From UBA5009 sp038043185 (lineage in GTDB: Bacteria > Bdellovibrionota > Bdellovibrionia > Bdellovibrionales > Bdellovibrionaceae): a stretch of 64,000 nt of DNA. Positions 34,334-42,360 of the stretch are shown here, one piece after another. Below the pieces are notes generated by a model. That model was not told the origin of the DNA and did no database searches. It worked only from the letters and a program-made list of their open reading frames with translations. How positions within the stretch are numbered: the first letter of the stretch is position 1; each line of letters opens with the position of its first letter. The translations under genes were made by a program, and so were the position numbers. The stretch spans positions 9,548 to 73,547 of the forward strand of contig JBBTCO010000010.1 of the NCBI GenBank assembly GCA_038043185.1. Reading direction: 5' to 3'.

Positions 34334-35344
34334 TTAGGGTCTTCCCATTGAAATTAGAAACGCATTTTGTTTTTGTCGTTCGGAAAAATCTGTTTTCGAT
34401 TCGATATTCAGCCATTTATTTTCAACCAAAATTTGTCCGAGGGCTCCTCCCAAAGAATTGCCGGGTCCCAGTAGAATTAATTTGTCGGGACAAAACTCTT
34501 TCAAGCTGACAGTAACGGCTTTAGTGAAGTCATAGGCTTGCACAACTTGATGAGCAAAAGTGTAATTATAAATTTCATTTAAATCTGTTGAGTAGGGAGT
34601 CCAAATATGACCACGGCCATCGATCAATGGAATTTGTGGTTTGTGAAATAAATCTTGTGATAAAACTTCAAAAGCTTTTTGAGATGTTTCTTGCAGCAGA
34701 GGAGTGTGAAAGGCCGCATGGTTTACGAGTTGAAAAGGATAGTTTTCAATTTTTGGTAGTCGCTTTAATAGAACATCCAATGCTTTTTGATTTCCACCGA
34801 TGACGATGTAACCGCCCAGATGAATTGAAATATGTGCTTCGCAATCTGAGGTCTGATTGACTTCAGCAATGGCATTTTCAACCAGTTGTATACGGCGAGA
34901 ATCTATTTTCCAGTTTTCATCGGTGATTGGATAAATAATTTGCCCACCAATAATTTTTTCTTTCATCATCGAACCCATGGTGTTGATGACATCAAATGAT
35001 CCATGAATATCTAAAACACCGGCAACCGATAAAGCAATGTACCAGCCCATCGAATTTCCTGTGACGGCGACAACTTCATAGCGCTCGGAATCTAAGCTTA
35101 AGAAATCGGCATAACTACAGGCGTAAATCAGGGGCGAAGCATGTTCACCTTTGGTGTGCATCTGCGGTTTAAAAATGGTTTCCTCATCCAGCTGGGTCAG
35201 AGTGGGCATGTTAAGAGCGCTGCGTTTTTCATCGAGCACATTGATGAATTCATTGAAACGAGGACGGAATTTTTTTAAGTAGCCTAAGGTCTCTTTTGTG
35301 TAAGTTCCGCGGCCGGGGCAAATAATAACAACTCGTTCTTTCAT
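34334..35344 (-). CDS. FabD-like acyltransferase with altered specificity residues
   Basis: A 336-residue alpha/beta acyltransferase of the malonyl-CoA:ACP transacylase fold. The ATG at 35344 overlaps the upstream TGA (ATGA); an in-frame start at 35380 is less likely. The nucleophile is Ser98 in GNSMG (GHSLG in E. coli FabD) and the catalytic His is His213 in FHTPLL. The ungapped alignment puts Met123 (in NTMGSMM) at the Arg that binds the malonyl carboxylate (VEMRGKFMQ). So it should not hold malonyl in the usual way. The coupled E1 gene suggests a non-carboxylated, perhaps branched-chain, acyl substrate. Confidence 0.85.
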   Translation of the reverse strand: MKERVVIICPGRGTYTKETLGYLKKFRPRFNEFINVLDEKRSALNMPTLTQLDEETIFKPQMHTKGEHASPLIYACSYADFLSLDSERYEVVAVTGNSMGWYIALSVAGVLDIHGSFDVINTMGSMMKEKIIGGQIIYPITDENWKIDSRRIQLVENAIAEVNQTSDCEAHISIHLGGYIVIGGNQKALDVLLKRLPKIENYPFQLVNHAAFHTPLLQETSQKAFEVLSQDLFHKPQIPLIDGRGHIWTPYSTDLNEIYNYTFAHQVVQAYDFTKAVTVSLKEFCPDKLILLGPGNSLGGALGQILVENKWLNIESKTDFSERQKQNAFLISMGRP

Positions 35345-37560
35345 TTTTTCACCATGGATTTTCCAAGCATATCTAAACAAGATTCAATAATATCATCTTT
35401 TGAAGGCAAGCCAGCTGCAGCAGCTACGCCCAAGGTGATAAAACAATCATGAGCCGCTAGAACTTTTATTTTTGGCAAACTGGGTATTTTTTCAACCATC
35501 ATGGCGACAAGACTTTCACTTAATGAACCCGTTTTACGACACTCATCAACGATTAAAATATTTTTATCATTTTTTATTTCATTAACTAAAGCCACTTGAT
35601 CCAAAGGTGCGATCCAACGAAGGTCGATGATTTTGCAAGAAACATCATGTTTTTCTTTAAGAATTTTTTCAGCTTGTCTGGAAAAATAAAAACCATTTCC
35701 GTAGGTCACTAGAGTGATGTCTTTACCATTGCCATGAACACCAAATTGACCGACTTGGATTTCTTCCTGTGGAGAAGGATAGGGAAAACTCCAGGCTTTA
35801 TCGTTTTCTTGATGAAGATCTTTAGTCATATACAAAGCGATGGGCTCGATGAAAACAACGACGCGGCCCTCTTCGTAAGCTTTGCGAACACAAGCTCGCA
35901 TCATTTTTACGGCATCCGCTCCATTGGAAGGAACTGCAACAATAATTCCGGGGATGTCGCGGAAGACCGCTAGGGAATTGTCATTATGAAAGTGCCCACC
36001 AAAACCTTTTTGATAGGGAAGTCCGGCGATGCGAATGACCATGGGATTAGTGAATTGACCTTGAGAGAAAAAAGCCAGGGTCGCCGCTTCGCCACGGATT
36101 TGGTCTTCGGCATTATGAACATAAGCTAAAAATTGAATTTCAGGAATTGGAAGAAAGCCGTTATGACTTAAACCCATCGCTGTGCCCAGAATTGATTGCT
36201 CATCCAGTAAAGAATTAAACACGCGTTTAGCGCCGAACTTGTTAAGTAAACCTTCGGTTACATTGTAAACCCCGCCTTTTTGCGCAACGTCTTCGCCAAA
36301 AATGGCTGCATTTTTGTATCGAAGTAAAATATCGGCAAGGCCATAATTAATTAATTTGGCCATGTGTTGAGGCGTGTTTAATCTAGCATACTCACGATCA
36401 AATGTTTTTTCGCGTTGGCTTTCTTCGGGAAGTGGCGGTGCTATTTTTCTATCAACACAAGCGGTGACGGCTGAGCTTATATCTTCCGGTTTCATCAGTT
36501 TCGGTCTTTGTGTTGCGTACTGACCAATATGAAGAACGCGATCGCGCGTCTGCTCGTAAAGATTTAAGATTTCCTCAGCAGATAGAATTGAGTTTTCAAT
36601 CAGAAGGCGAGCGGAATGGAGAAGAGGATCGTTAAATTCCAAGGCTTCAATTTTGGCCAAAGTGTGATAATTTAATTCCATATCTGAACCGGCATGGCCT
36701 AACAGGCGCACCGTTTCCATATGCAAAAATGCAGGTTTTCGTTTTTGCCGAACAAATTCTTCAGCATTTTTAGTTTGCACATAAATATCGATTAAATTGA
36801 GGCCATCCCCTTTGAAATATTTTAGCCCAGGTCTTTGTGAAAAATTATTTTGAATCCAACCCGTTGGAGTCGAAACCGAAATTCCAATGCCATTGTCCTC
36901 GCAGATAAAGACTATGGGCATTCGCACATTTTGGTAAGAAGTCCACGCGGCTGCGTTGATCGCACCAATGGCCGTCGAATGATTGGCCGAGGCATCCCCA
37001 AAGGTGCAAAAAACCAAACTGTCCGGTTCCATGACCACTTGAAGGCCAAGTTCTTTTGCTTTTTGAATGGAAAGGGCTGCGCCCATGGCTTTTGGCAAAT
37101 GCGAGGCAATAGTGCTGGTCTGGGGCGGAACCATTAAGGGCAGGCTACCAAAGACCTTATGGCGTCCTCCGGCGATCGGGTCCTCGCTTGAAGCCATAAA
37201 AGAAAGCATGGTGTCGTAGATCGGAGTAGAGCCCGGAAGTTGTTTTGCTCTTTCCAACATCAAGGCGCCGCTTCTGTAGTGCAGAAAGGCCATGTCATTC
37301 AGGCGAAAGACTTTGCCAAAGACGGCGTTTCCTTCATGGCCAGCGCTTCCGATCGTATAAAAACACAGATTTGCATTTTTAAGAATGCGGGCACGAAGGT
37401 CGAGGTGTCTGCAGGTGACCTGACTTTCGAACAGACTTAGCAATTGGTTTGGGCTTAAACCCGAGCCCTGGAGCGGGGTTTGGGAACGTGCGGGAGGAAA
37501 ACGTCCTTCCGAGACAAATTTGCTAAAATTTTGGTCAACAACTTCTGCGCGATTATACAT
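35341..37560 (-). CDS. Fused 2-oxoacid dehydrogenase E1 alpha-beta (2-oxoisovalerate type)
   Basis: A thiamine-diphosphate E1 component with alpha and beta halves in one chain. The ATG at 37560 gives 739 residues; an in-frame TTG at 37596 is possible. The alpha half shows CTFGDASANHSTAIGAINAA and EDNGIGIS (ThDP/Mg site near 190-225). The beta half begins near 400, with GEDVAQKGGVYNVTEGL, EIQFLAYVHNAEDQIRGEAA and VDECRKTGSLSESL. Fused E1 of this kind is commonly annotated as 2-oxoisovalerate dehydrogenase. E2 and E3 are not in the window. The stop overlaps the FabD-like start. Confidence 0.88.
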   Translation of the reverse strand: MYNRAEVVDQNFSKFVSEGRFPPARSQTPLQGSGLSPNQLLSLFESQVTCRHLDLRARILKNANLCFYTIGSAGHEGNAVFGKVFRLNDMAFLHYRSGALMLERAKQLPGSTPIYDTMLSFMASSEDPIAGGRHKVFGSLPLMVPPQTSTIASHLPKAMGAALSIQKAKELGLQVVMEPDSLVFCTFGDASANHSTAIGAINAAAWTSYQNVRMPIVFICEDNGIGISVSTPTGWIQNNFSQRPGLKYFKGDGLNLIDIYVQTKNAEEFVRQKRKPAFLHMETVRLLGHAGSDMELNYHTLAKIEALEFNDPLLHSARLLIENSILSAEEILNLYEQTRDRVLHIGQYATQRPKLMKPEDISSAVTACVDRKIAPPLPEESQREKTFDREYARLNTPQHMAKLINYGLADILLRYKNAAIFGEDVAQKGGVYNVTEGLLNKFGAKRVFNSLLDEQSILGTAMGLSHNGFLPIPEIQFLAYVHNAEDQIRGEAATLAFFSQGQFTNPMVIRIAGLPYQKGFGGHFHNDNSLAVFRDIPGIIVAVPSNGADAVKMMRACVRKAYEEGRVVVFIEPIALYMTKDLHQENDKAWSFPYPSPQEEIQVGQFGVHGNGKDITLVTYGNGFYFSRQAEKILKEKHDVSCKIIDLRWIAPLDQVALVNEIKNDKNILIVDECRKTGSLSESLVAMMVEKIPSLPKIKVLAAHDCFITLGVAAAAGLPSKDDIIESCLDMLGKSMVKK

Positions 37561-37648
37561 ATATAAATCGCTACCTGATTGCGAATCTACAGGCAATAAA
37601 TAAGAGGACTGGTCGAGAACGCAGGTGGTGGTACTTTCAACAGGCCTT

Positions 37649-37664
37649 GCCTAAATCTTTAGGC
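37649..37664. promoter_or_regulatory. 16-bp palindrome in divergent promoter region
   Basis: GCCTAAA (37649-37655) and TTTAGGC (37658-37664) form a perfect 7+2+7 palindrome. It lies in the 140-nt gap between the divergent E1 gene and the glutaryl-CoA dehydrogenase gene. The symmetry and position suit the operator of a dimeric repressor such as a TetR- or MerR-type acyl-CoA regulator. No regulator gene is adjacent. Confidence 0.45.
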
Positions 37665-37700
37665 TTTGTTACTTAGAGATAAGAATGTACGGGAGAAAAT

Positions 37701-38873
37701 ATGGCCAGCTATGTATCTTTGAATTACATGGACGAAGACTCGCTTTTTTCTGAAGATGAAATTATGGTGCGAAACACCGTAAGGAACTTTGTTGAAATCG
37801 AAGTCCTTCCAACTCTTCAAGAGGCTAATCGCAAAGAAGAATTTCCTAAACATCTGATTCCGCGATTTGCGGAAATGGGCCTTCTGGGCACAACGATTCA
37901 AGGCTATGATTGTCCAGGTCTTGGGCACATCGCCTATGGTTTATTGATGCAAGAATTGGAAAGAGCCGATTCAGGAATTCGTTCTTTTTGCTCTGTACAA
38001 GGTGCTTTAGTCATGTACCCAATTTTTGCGTACGGATCCGAAGCGCAAAGAAAAAAATACCTTCCTAAGTTAGCGAAAGCGGAATTGATCGGTTGTTTTG
38101 GTTTGACTGAACCGGACGCAGGATCAAATCCGGGTGGTATGTTGACTCGAGCAGAAAAAGTTAAGGGCGGCTATAAACTCAACGGCAATAAAATGTGGAT
38201 TACCAATGGCTGTATCGCAGATATTGCCATCGTTTGGGCAAGGCTTGATGGAAAAGTCCGTGGCTTTATTGTTGAGAAAGGCACTCCAGGATTTTCAACG
38301 ACCACGATGAAAGGAAAATTTTCTTTGCGTGTGAGTGTCACTTCAGAATTACATATGCAAGATTGCATTGTCCCTGAAGAAAATATGCTACCGAATGGAG
38401 AAGGTCTTAAAGCTCCGCTGGGATGCCTTACGCAAGCTCGTTATGGAATTGCCTGGGGAGTTGTTGGAGCAGCTAATGCTTGTTATCACACGGCCTTAAA
38501 TTATGCCAAACAACGGACCATTTTTGAAAAAGATAAACCTCTTGCTGCTTATCAATTGCCGCAAGCGAAGTTAGTCAAAATGGTCCAAGAAATTACCAAA
38601 GCTCAGTTGTTGGCTTTGCAAATGGGCCGATTAAAAGAAGCCGGAAAAGTCATGCCTCATCATGTTTCTTTAGTTAAAATGAACAATTGCCGCATGGCTT
38701 TGGATGTTGCTCGGGATGCCCGTGACATGCTGGGTGCCAATGGAATCATCGATGAATATCCGGTGATTCGTCATATGACCAATCTTGAAACTGTGAATAC
38801 TTACGAAGGAACTGAAGATATTCATCGTTTGGTGGTTGGCCAAGAAATTACAGGCATTGCGGCTTTCCGTTAG
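37701..38873 (+). CDS. gcdH: Glutaryl-CoA dehydrogenase
   Basis: An acyl-CoA dehydrogenase that oxidises and decarboxylates glutaryl-CoA to crotonyl-CoA in Lys/Trp catabolism. The 390 residues align throughout with mitochondrial GCDH: CFGLTEPDAGSNPGGMLTRA, MWITNGCIADIAIVWAR, GKFSLRVSVT, GCLTQARYGIAWGVVGA and LETVNTYEGTEDIH. The catalytic base is Glu369 in YEGTEDIH. GGGAGAAAAT lies before the ATG. Its TAG stop is the first three bases of the 22-bp inverted repeat that follows. Confidence 0.93.
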   Translation: MASYVSLNYMDEDSLFSEDEIMVRNTVRNFVEIEVLPTLQEANRKEEFPKHLIPRFAEMGLLGTTIQGYDCPGLGHIAYGLLMQELERADSGIRSFCSVQGALVMYPIFAYGSEAQRKKYLPKLAKAELIGCFGLTEPDAGSNPGGMLTRAEKVKGGYKLNGNKMWITNGCIADIAIVWARLDGKVRGFIVEKGTPGFSTTTMKGKFSLRVSVTSELHMQDCIVPEENMLPNGEGLKAPLGCLTQARYGIAWGVVGAANACYHTALNYAKQRTIFEKDKPLAAYQLPQAKLVKMVQEITKAQLLALQMGRLKEAGKVMPHHVSLVKMNNCRMALDVARDARDMLGANGIIDEYPVIRHMTNLETVNTYEGTEDIHRLVVGQEITGIAAFR

Positions 38874-38996
38874 AAGCGATCTCATAGTTAGTGATCCTTC
38901 GTTGCCTTCGTCGAATTCTCCCTGCGACGCACAGGAAGTGCGCCTCAGTCGAATACTCCTCGTCGCCTCGGCTGACTAACTATGAGATCGCTTCTA
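38871..38996. repeat. 126-bp hairpin element with perfect 22-bp inverted arms
   Basis: The 22 bases at 38871-38892 are perfectly complementary to 38975-38996. The 82-nt interior holds a second stem: CTGCGACGCAC and GTGCGCCTCAG pair at 9 of 11 positions around AGGAA. Two TCGAAT(T/A)CTCC copies occur as imperfect direct repeats (near 38911 and 38949). No T-run follows. It lies between the convergent gcdH and hydrolase genes and includes the gcdH stop. It may be a dispersed repeat, a MITE-like element or a structured RNA; no second copy was found in the window. Confidence 0.8.
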
Positions 38997-39015
38997 AGTG
39001 AAGCGTGTTTGAAAT

Positions 39016-40290
39016 TTAAAATTTAAAAATCTCTAAAAAATTGTGCTGATTTAGCGGGTGCCAAAGGTTTCCCATATGTCCCCCGTAAGGATATAAATAA
39101 AGTCTTTCGTTGGCCGTGGATGTTAAAGACTCAACGTCTCCGGCGCCCATAAGAAAATCATCTTGATTTGTAATAATAAAAATATTTTTATTATTTTTGA
39201 TAAAATCGGACTGGCTATAAAAACTTGATTTTTCTAAAAGGGTATTTAAAGCATCATTATTTGCGACTTGTGGTTTTTCTAAAATAGATGGCGCGACGAA
39301 ATATTTGAAATATGTCGAGAAGCTAACTTTTTTCGCTTCATTTAGGCGCGCACTTTTTCGCGTCGGAGTCGCTTTGATCTTCAAAAGACGAAGGTCTTTT
39401 ATTTGTTGGCTGGTAAAGATAACATCTCTGAGATTTTCGCGAAAGTCATTGCCAATGACCCATTGTGTTTCTAGCGGTGTTAATTGAAGTTCTTTGATCG
39501 CATTGCCAATGATATTAAGATCAAATCCGATTTCACGAATTTTCATGCCGACGTTAATAATCGTTCCAAGGATAACTTGGCGCCGATCTAAGGTCATAAG
39601 ATGACCTTCTGAATAATATTTATCGAGAGTCTGAATGCTTGATGCAATATTCATTGCCGGGCTAATTATCACGACTCTTTTAAAATCAAATATTTTTTGT
39701 TTAAGATCTTCTTCGGCCAAAAAACCAGCTAAGAGGCCTCCATACGAGTAACCCACTAGCGAAAAGTTTGAAATTTTTAAATTTCTTTTTGATTTTAAAA
39801 ACTGAGTCGTCTTCTCAAGAAATTTATAATACTCAGGAGAATCTCGGAAGGGATAGCCGGGAAGAGTACTTTCGCTGACACCCAAAACATAATGCCAATG
39901 TATGGGATTCGGCAAGGTGACGACATGAAAGCCTTTGAGATAAAGTTGGCTTGCCAAATATAACGCTGAACCTGCAAGAGCGGAGCCGCCAGTACCTGCA
40001 ATAATAAAAGCTAAAGGAGCCGCTCGATTTTTTTGTTCAAAAAGTCCAAGTGGAACTTTATTTCTTCCTTCAGCCAAAGGGACAAGTCGTCGATCTGTGC
40101 GTATTTCAATATTAACAATCTCGTATGGGGTCAAAGGCATATTTGCACCGGAAGCAAGAGTTGCGATATTTGCATCTTTAAGTGGGAAATCGTACTCGGC
40201 GGTAGTGTAGATTTTCGTCCATGCGGCTGGAGAAATCGATATGATTAAAATAAGAACGAAAAGAAATTTCTTTGAACCGTAGTTATCCAT
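39016..40290 (-). CDS. Exported alpha/beta-hydrolase-like protein
   Basis: The ATG at 40290, preceded by AAAGGA about 7 nt upstream, gives 424 residues with a signal peptide (KKFLFVLILIISISPAAW). The alpha/beta-hydrolase features are FIIAGTGGSALAG (oxyanion-hole region), nucleophile elbow GYSYGG, an Asp in NQDDFLMGAG, and a His in YGGHMGNLWHP near the C-terminus. These give a Ser-Asp-His set. It is probably a periplasmic or secreted esterase/lipase-like enzyme of unknown substrate. The upstream in-frame start at 40332 would bury the signal peptide and is rejected. Confidence 0.83.
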   Translation of the reverse strand: MDNYGSKKFLFVLILIISISPAAWTKIYTTAEYDFPLKDANIATLASGANMPLTPYEIVNIEIRTDRRLVPLAEGRNKVPLGLFEQKNRAAPLAFIIAGTGGSALAGSALYLASQLYLKGFHVVTLPNPIHWHYVLGVSESTLPGYPFRDSPEYYKFLEKTTQFLKSKRNLKISNFSLVGYSYGGLLAGFLAEEDLKQKIFDFKRVVIISPAMNIASSIQTLDKYYSEGHLMTLDRRQVILGTIINVGMKIREIGFDLNIIGNAIKELQLTPLETQWVIGNDFRENLRDVIFTSQQIKDLRLLKIKATPTRKSARLNEAKKVSFSTYFKYFVAPSILEKPQVANNDALNTLLEKSSFYSQSDFIKNNKNIFIITNQDDFLMGAGDVESLTSTANERLYLYPYGGHMGNLWHPLNQHNFLEIFKF

Positions 40291-40574
40291 TATAGAGTCC
40301 TTTATAGGCGGGCACAATATCAGAAGGTCCACTTGTGTACAACGAGCTGCTCACTTGGACGCGAGAGTGCACCAATTTTTATCTGGTTTCTATTTGGAAC
40401 CACATGACTCGTGAAATTCACTCGCATAATTAAATGACCCAAAAAATATCCATGTGAAGGTAAAATACCCCAGCATTGATAACACAGACACATCCAAATC
40501 AAATATATTCGATTTCGCTCGCGGCCTGCACATTGCTTTAGTGTCATGCGAATCATTTAACCAAAGGAGATGCT

Positions 40575-40829
40575 ATGAGATTAAACGAGGATACTATTAA
40601 AGGAAAATGGCTAGAAATTAAAGGCGACATTCAAAAAGCTTGGGGCAAGTTAACAGACGATGAACTTGATAAGACCAAAGGTGATGCTAAGGCCATTGGT
40701 GGACTTATCCAGCAACGATACGGCGACGCCAAAGAAAGCTACCAAAATCGACTCACCGATATTTTTCAACGATTTGAAGATAAAAAAGATCAGCGCGTTG
40801 AGGATGTAAAAAAATCTTTAAAAAATTAA
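40575..40829 (+). CDS. CsbD-family stress protein
   Basis: The 84-residue hydrophilic protein starts MRLNEDTIKGKWLEIKGDIQ. The pattern IKGKWLEIKGDIQKAWGKLTDDE, read in pieces, is the CsbD (PF05532) signature. CsbD proteins are general stress proteins of unknown mechanism. AAAGGAGA at 40563-40570 is a strong ribosome site. The gap upstream (40291-40574) holds AT-rich promoter-like sequence but no convincing box pair. It opens a run of co-oriented envelope/stress genes. Confidence 0.9.
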   Translation: MRLNEDTIKGKWLEIKGDIQKAWGKLTDDELDKTKGDAKAIGGLIQQRYGDAKESYQNRLTDIFQRFEDKKDQRVEDVKKSLKN

Positions 40830-40866
40830 TTTTGCAAAGGTAAACATAACTAAAAAGGAGAATACC

Positions 40867-41148
40867 ATGGCTAATATGACAAGTGATACACTAACTAAAT
40901 CGAACGGAACAATGCCAGAGTTTAAAAATAAAATGCAAATGACAGAGCAAAATCTCGAGAAACTGTCTCAAGATGTCGGAGAAAGAATCGGGTCGTCAAC
41001 GGCAAAATTTGCTAGTTCTGCATCTGAATATTTAAAAACAGGTCGAGAATACGTTCATGCTAATCCAGTTAAAGGTGTGGCTATCGCAGCAGTTGCTGGT
41101 GTGGCTTTAGGAAGTTTAATCGCAGTGACTATGGGTCGACGACATTAA
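40867..41148 (+). CDS. DUF883 / YqjD-ElaB-like tail-anchored protein
   Basis: The 93-residue protein has an amphipathic first half and a C-terminal hydrophobic segment (GVAIAAVAGVALGSLIAVTM) ending in basic GRRH. REYVHANPVKGVAI is typical of DUF883 (YqjD/ElaB). E. coli YqjD is inner-membrane-bound and binds ribosomes in stationary phase; the same role is not shown here. AAAGGAG lies before the ATG. Pairing with CsbD fits a stress-response operon. Confidence 0.88.
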   Translation: MANMTSDTLTKSNGTMPEFKNKMQMTEQNLEKLSQDVGERIGSSTAKFASSASEYLKTGREYVHANPVKGVAIAAVAGVALGSLIAVTMGRRH

Positions 41149-41166
41149 TAAATAAAAATATTTTGA

Positions 41167-41192
41167 TGAAGAGTTTCGAAAGAAACTCTTCA
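41167..41192 (+). terminator. hairpin between DUF883 gene and next gene
   Basis: TGAAGAGTTTC (41167-41177) pairs perfectly with GAAACTCTTCA (41182-41192) around a GAAA tetraloop, followed by TATTT. It lies 18 nt after the DUF883 stop and 14 nt before the next ATG. It could be a terminator, an RNA-stability element, or both. Confidence 0.6.
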
Positions 41193-41205
41193 TATTTAGG
41201 AACGT

Positions 41206-41682
41206 ATGCAAGCAAAGTATTTAATGTTAGCAATTTCATTTTATAAACTACTGAGTAAGGAATTTATTTTGAATCCACCGATTGAATATATAAAAAAAAC
41301 AATTCGTAACGAAATCCATTCTGTTTTATTTAAACTTTTAGTGGGTGTCGTGTTGACGTCGACAATTATTTTTTCAATTTTTCATTTGGCCAATGCGATT
41401 CACAATTTATTAATTCCGTACCAGTATGGACTTGCTATTGAAGCTGCTCTATTTGGAGGTTTAGTTATTCTTGGTTTAGGAGCTCTTTACAGTATATTTA
41501 AAACCGACGAGATAATAAAGGATAGCCTTGAAAGCAATATCGGCTTGCCTTTATTGAACGAGGCATTTTTTAAAAATGTAATGCAACGATTTGCTGAAGG
41601 ATTTATGGAAGGTGCAGAGTCGAGTCAGGTTGCGATCAAAAAAAGTGATGAACAAACAGAGATGAATTTACAACAGAGTTAG
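41206..41682 (+). CDS. small membrane protein, YqjE-like
   Basis: The 158-residue protein has two hydrophobic segments (about 46-68 VLFKLLVGVVLTSTIIFSIF and 80-105) and a hydrophilic C-terminus rich in Gln, Glu and Ser. In E. coli a YqjE membrane protein follows YqjD; this order suggests the same type. The sequence similarity is too weak to be sure. TATTTAGGAACGT precedes the ATG. Confidence 0.6.
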   Translation: MQAKYLMLAISFYKLLSKEFILNPPIEYIKKTIRNEIHSVLFKLLVGVVLTSTIIFSIFHLANAIHNLLIPYQYGLAIEAALFGGLVILGLGALYSIFKTDEIIKDSLESNIGLPLLNEAFFKNVMQRFAEGFMEGAESSQVAIKKSDEQTEMNLQQS

Positions 41683-41720
41683 TCATTAACCGAATTTAAC
41701 TAATTTACAAAAGGACACTT

Positions 41721-42347
41721 ATGAAAATTCTTTTAAAGAAAATAAAAATTGTATTGGGCTTTAGTAGTGTTTTGGTACTGTCTCCCCTGGCCATGGCAAT
41801 TTCAACCGCTGGGCTTTTTGTCGAACCAGCAGTGACCTATGAAATAGGGAATACCGCCACCAATTATCCTTCGCCACTTTCGGATTCTACCGGAACTGCA
41901 GTGGGACTTGGTCTTGGCGCACGAATTGGGTTTCACATAAACGAATCTTTTTTTCTTGGCGCTGATGCTCGTTACTCTATGCCTCAGATTAAAGATTCCT
42001 CGGTCAGTTACGACGCAAAATCAGTTTCCACCAACTGGGGACCTGTTGTCGGAATGCAAATGCCAGATATGGGCATGAGGATTTGGGGAACTTACATTAT
42101 GGGCGGCGAATTAAACCCAGATGCCAGTGGAAATTTTGACGTAAAACTGTTAGATGCCACCGGATATCGAGTGGGTGCTGGTTTCAGAGTGTCTTCCGTC
42201 AGCTTAAATGTTGAATACCAACAGGTTAAGTATGGTCAAGGAAGATTAGAACAAGTTGGACCCTTTTCTCCTGGAACAGCATTTAGCAGTGTAAATCCAG
42301 AAAATAAATCCTGGATTGCAAGCGTTTCTTTTCCTTTTGAGATGTAG
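41721..42347 (+). CDS. small outer-membrane beta-barrel protein
   Basis: The 208-residue protein has a signal peptide (ending PLAMA before ISTAG). Alternating strands with short turns (LGLGARIGFHI, FFLGADARYSM, GYRVGAGFRV) suggest an eight-stranded OmpA/OmpX-like barrel. The C-terminal strand (SWIASVSFPFEM) is close to the usual aromatic end. AAAGGACACTT precedes the ATG. Function unknown. It lies between the YqjE-like gene and the AI-2E permease. Confidence 0.75.
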   Translation: MKILLKKIKIVLGFSSVLVLSPLAMAISTAGLFVEPAVTYEIGNTATNYPSPLSDSTGTAVGLGLGARIGFHINESFFLGADARYSMPQIKDSSVSYDAKSVSTNWGPVVGMQMPDMGMRIWGTYIMGGELNPDASGNFDVKLLDATGYRVGAGFRVSSVSLNVEYQQVKYGQGRLEQVGPFSPGTAFSSVNPENKSWIASVSFPFEM

Positions 42348-42360
42348 TTTAGATGCGTAA

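Noticed and set aside
38871..38996. attC (integron) site
   Set aside because: The ends are GTTAGT-type inverted arms, but the RYYYAAC/GTTRRRY core order and the usual recombination-site layout are not met, and no integrase or cassette array is present.
40320..40556. 78-residue minus-strand frame in the gap before csbD
   Set aside because: Composition is not protein-like, no ribosome site, and it overlaps the start region of the hydrolase gene.
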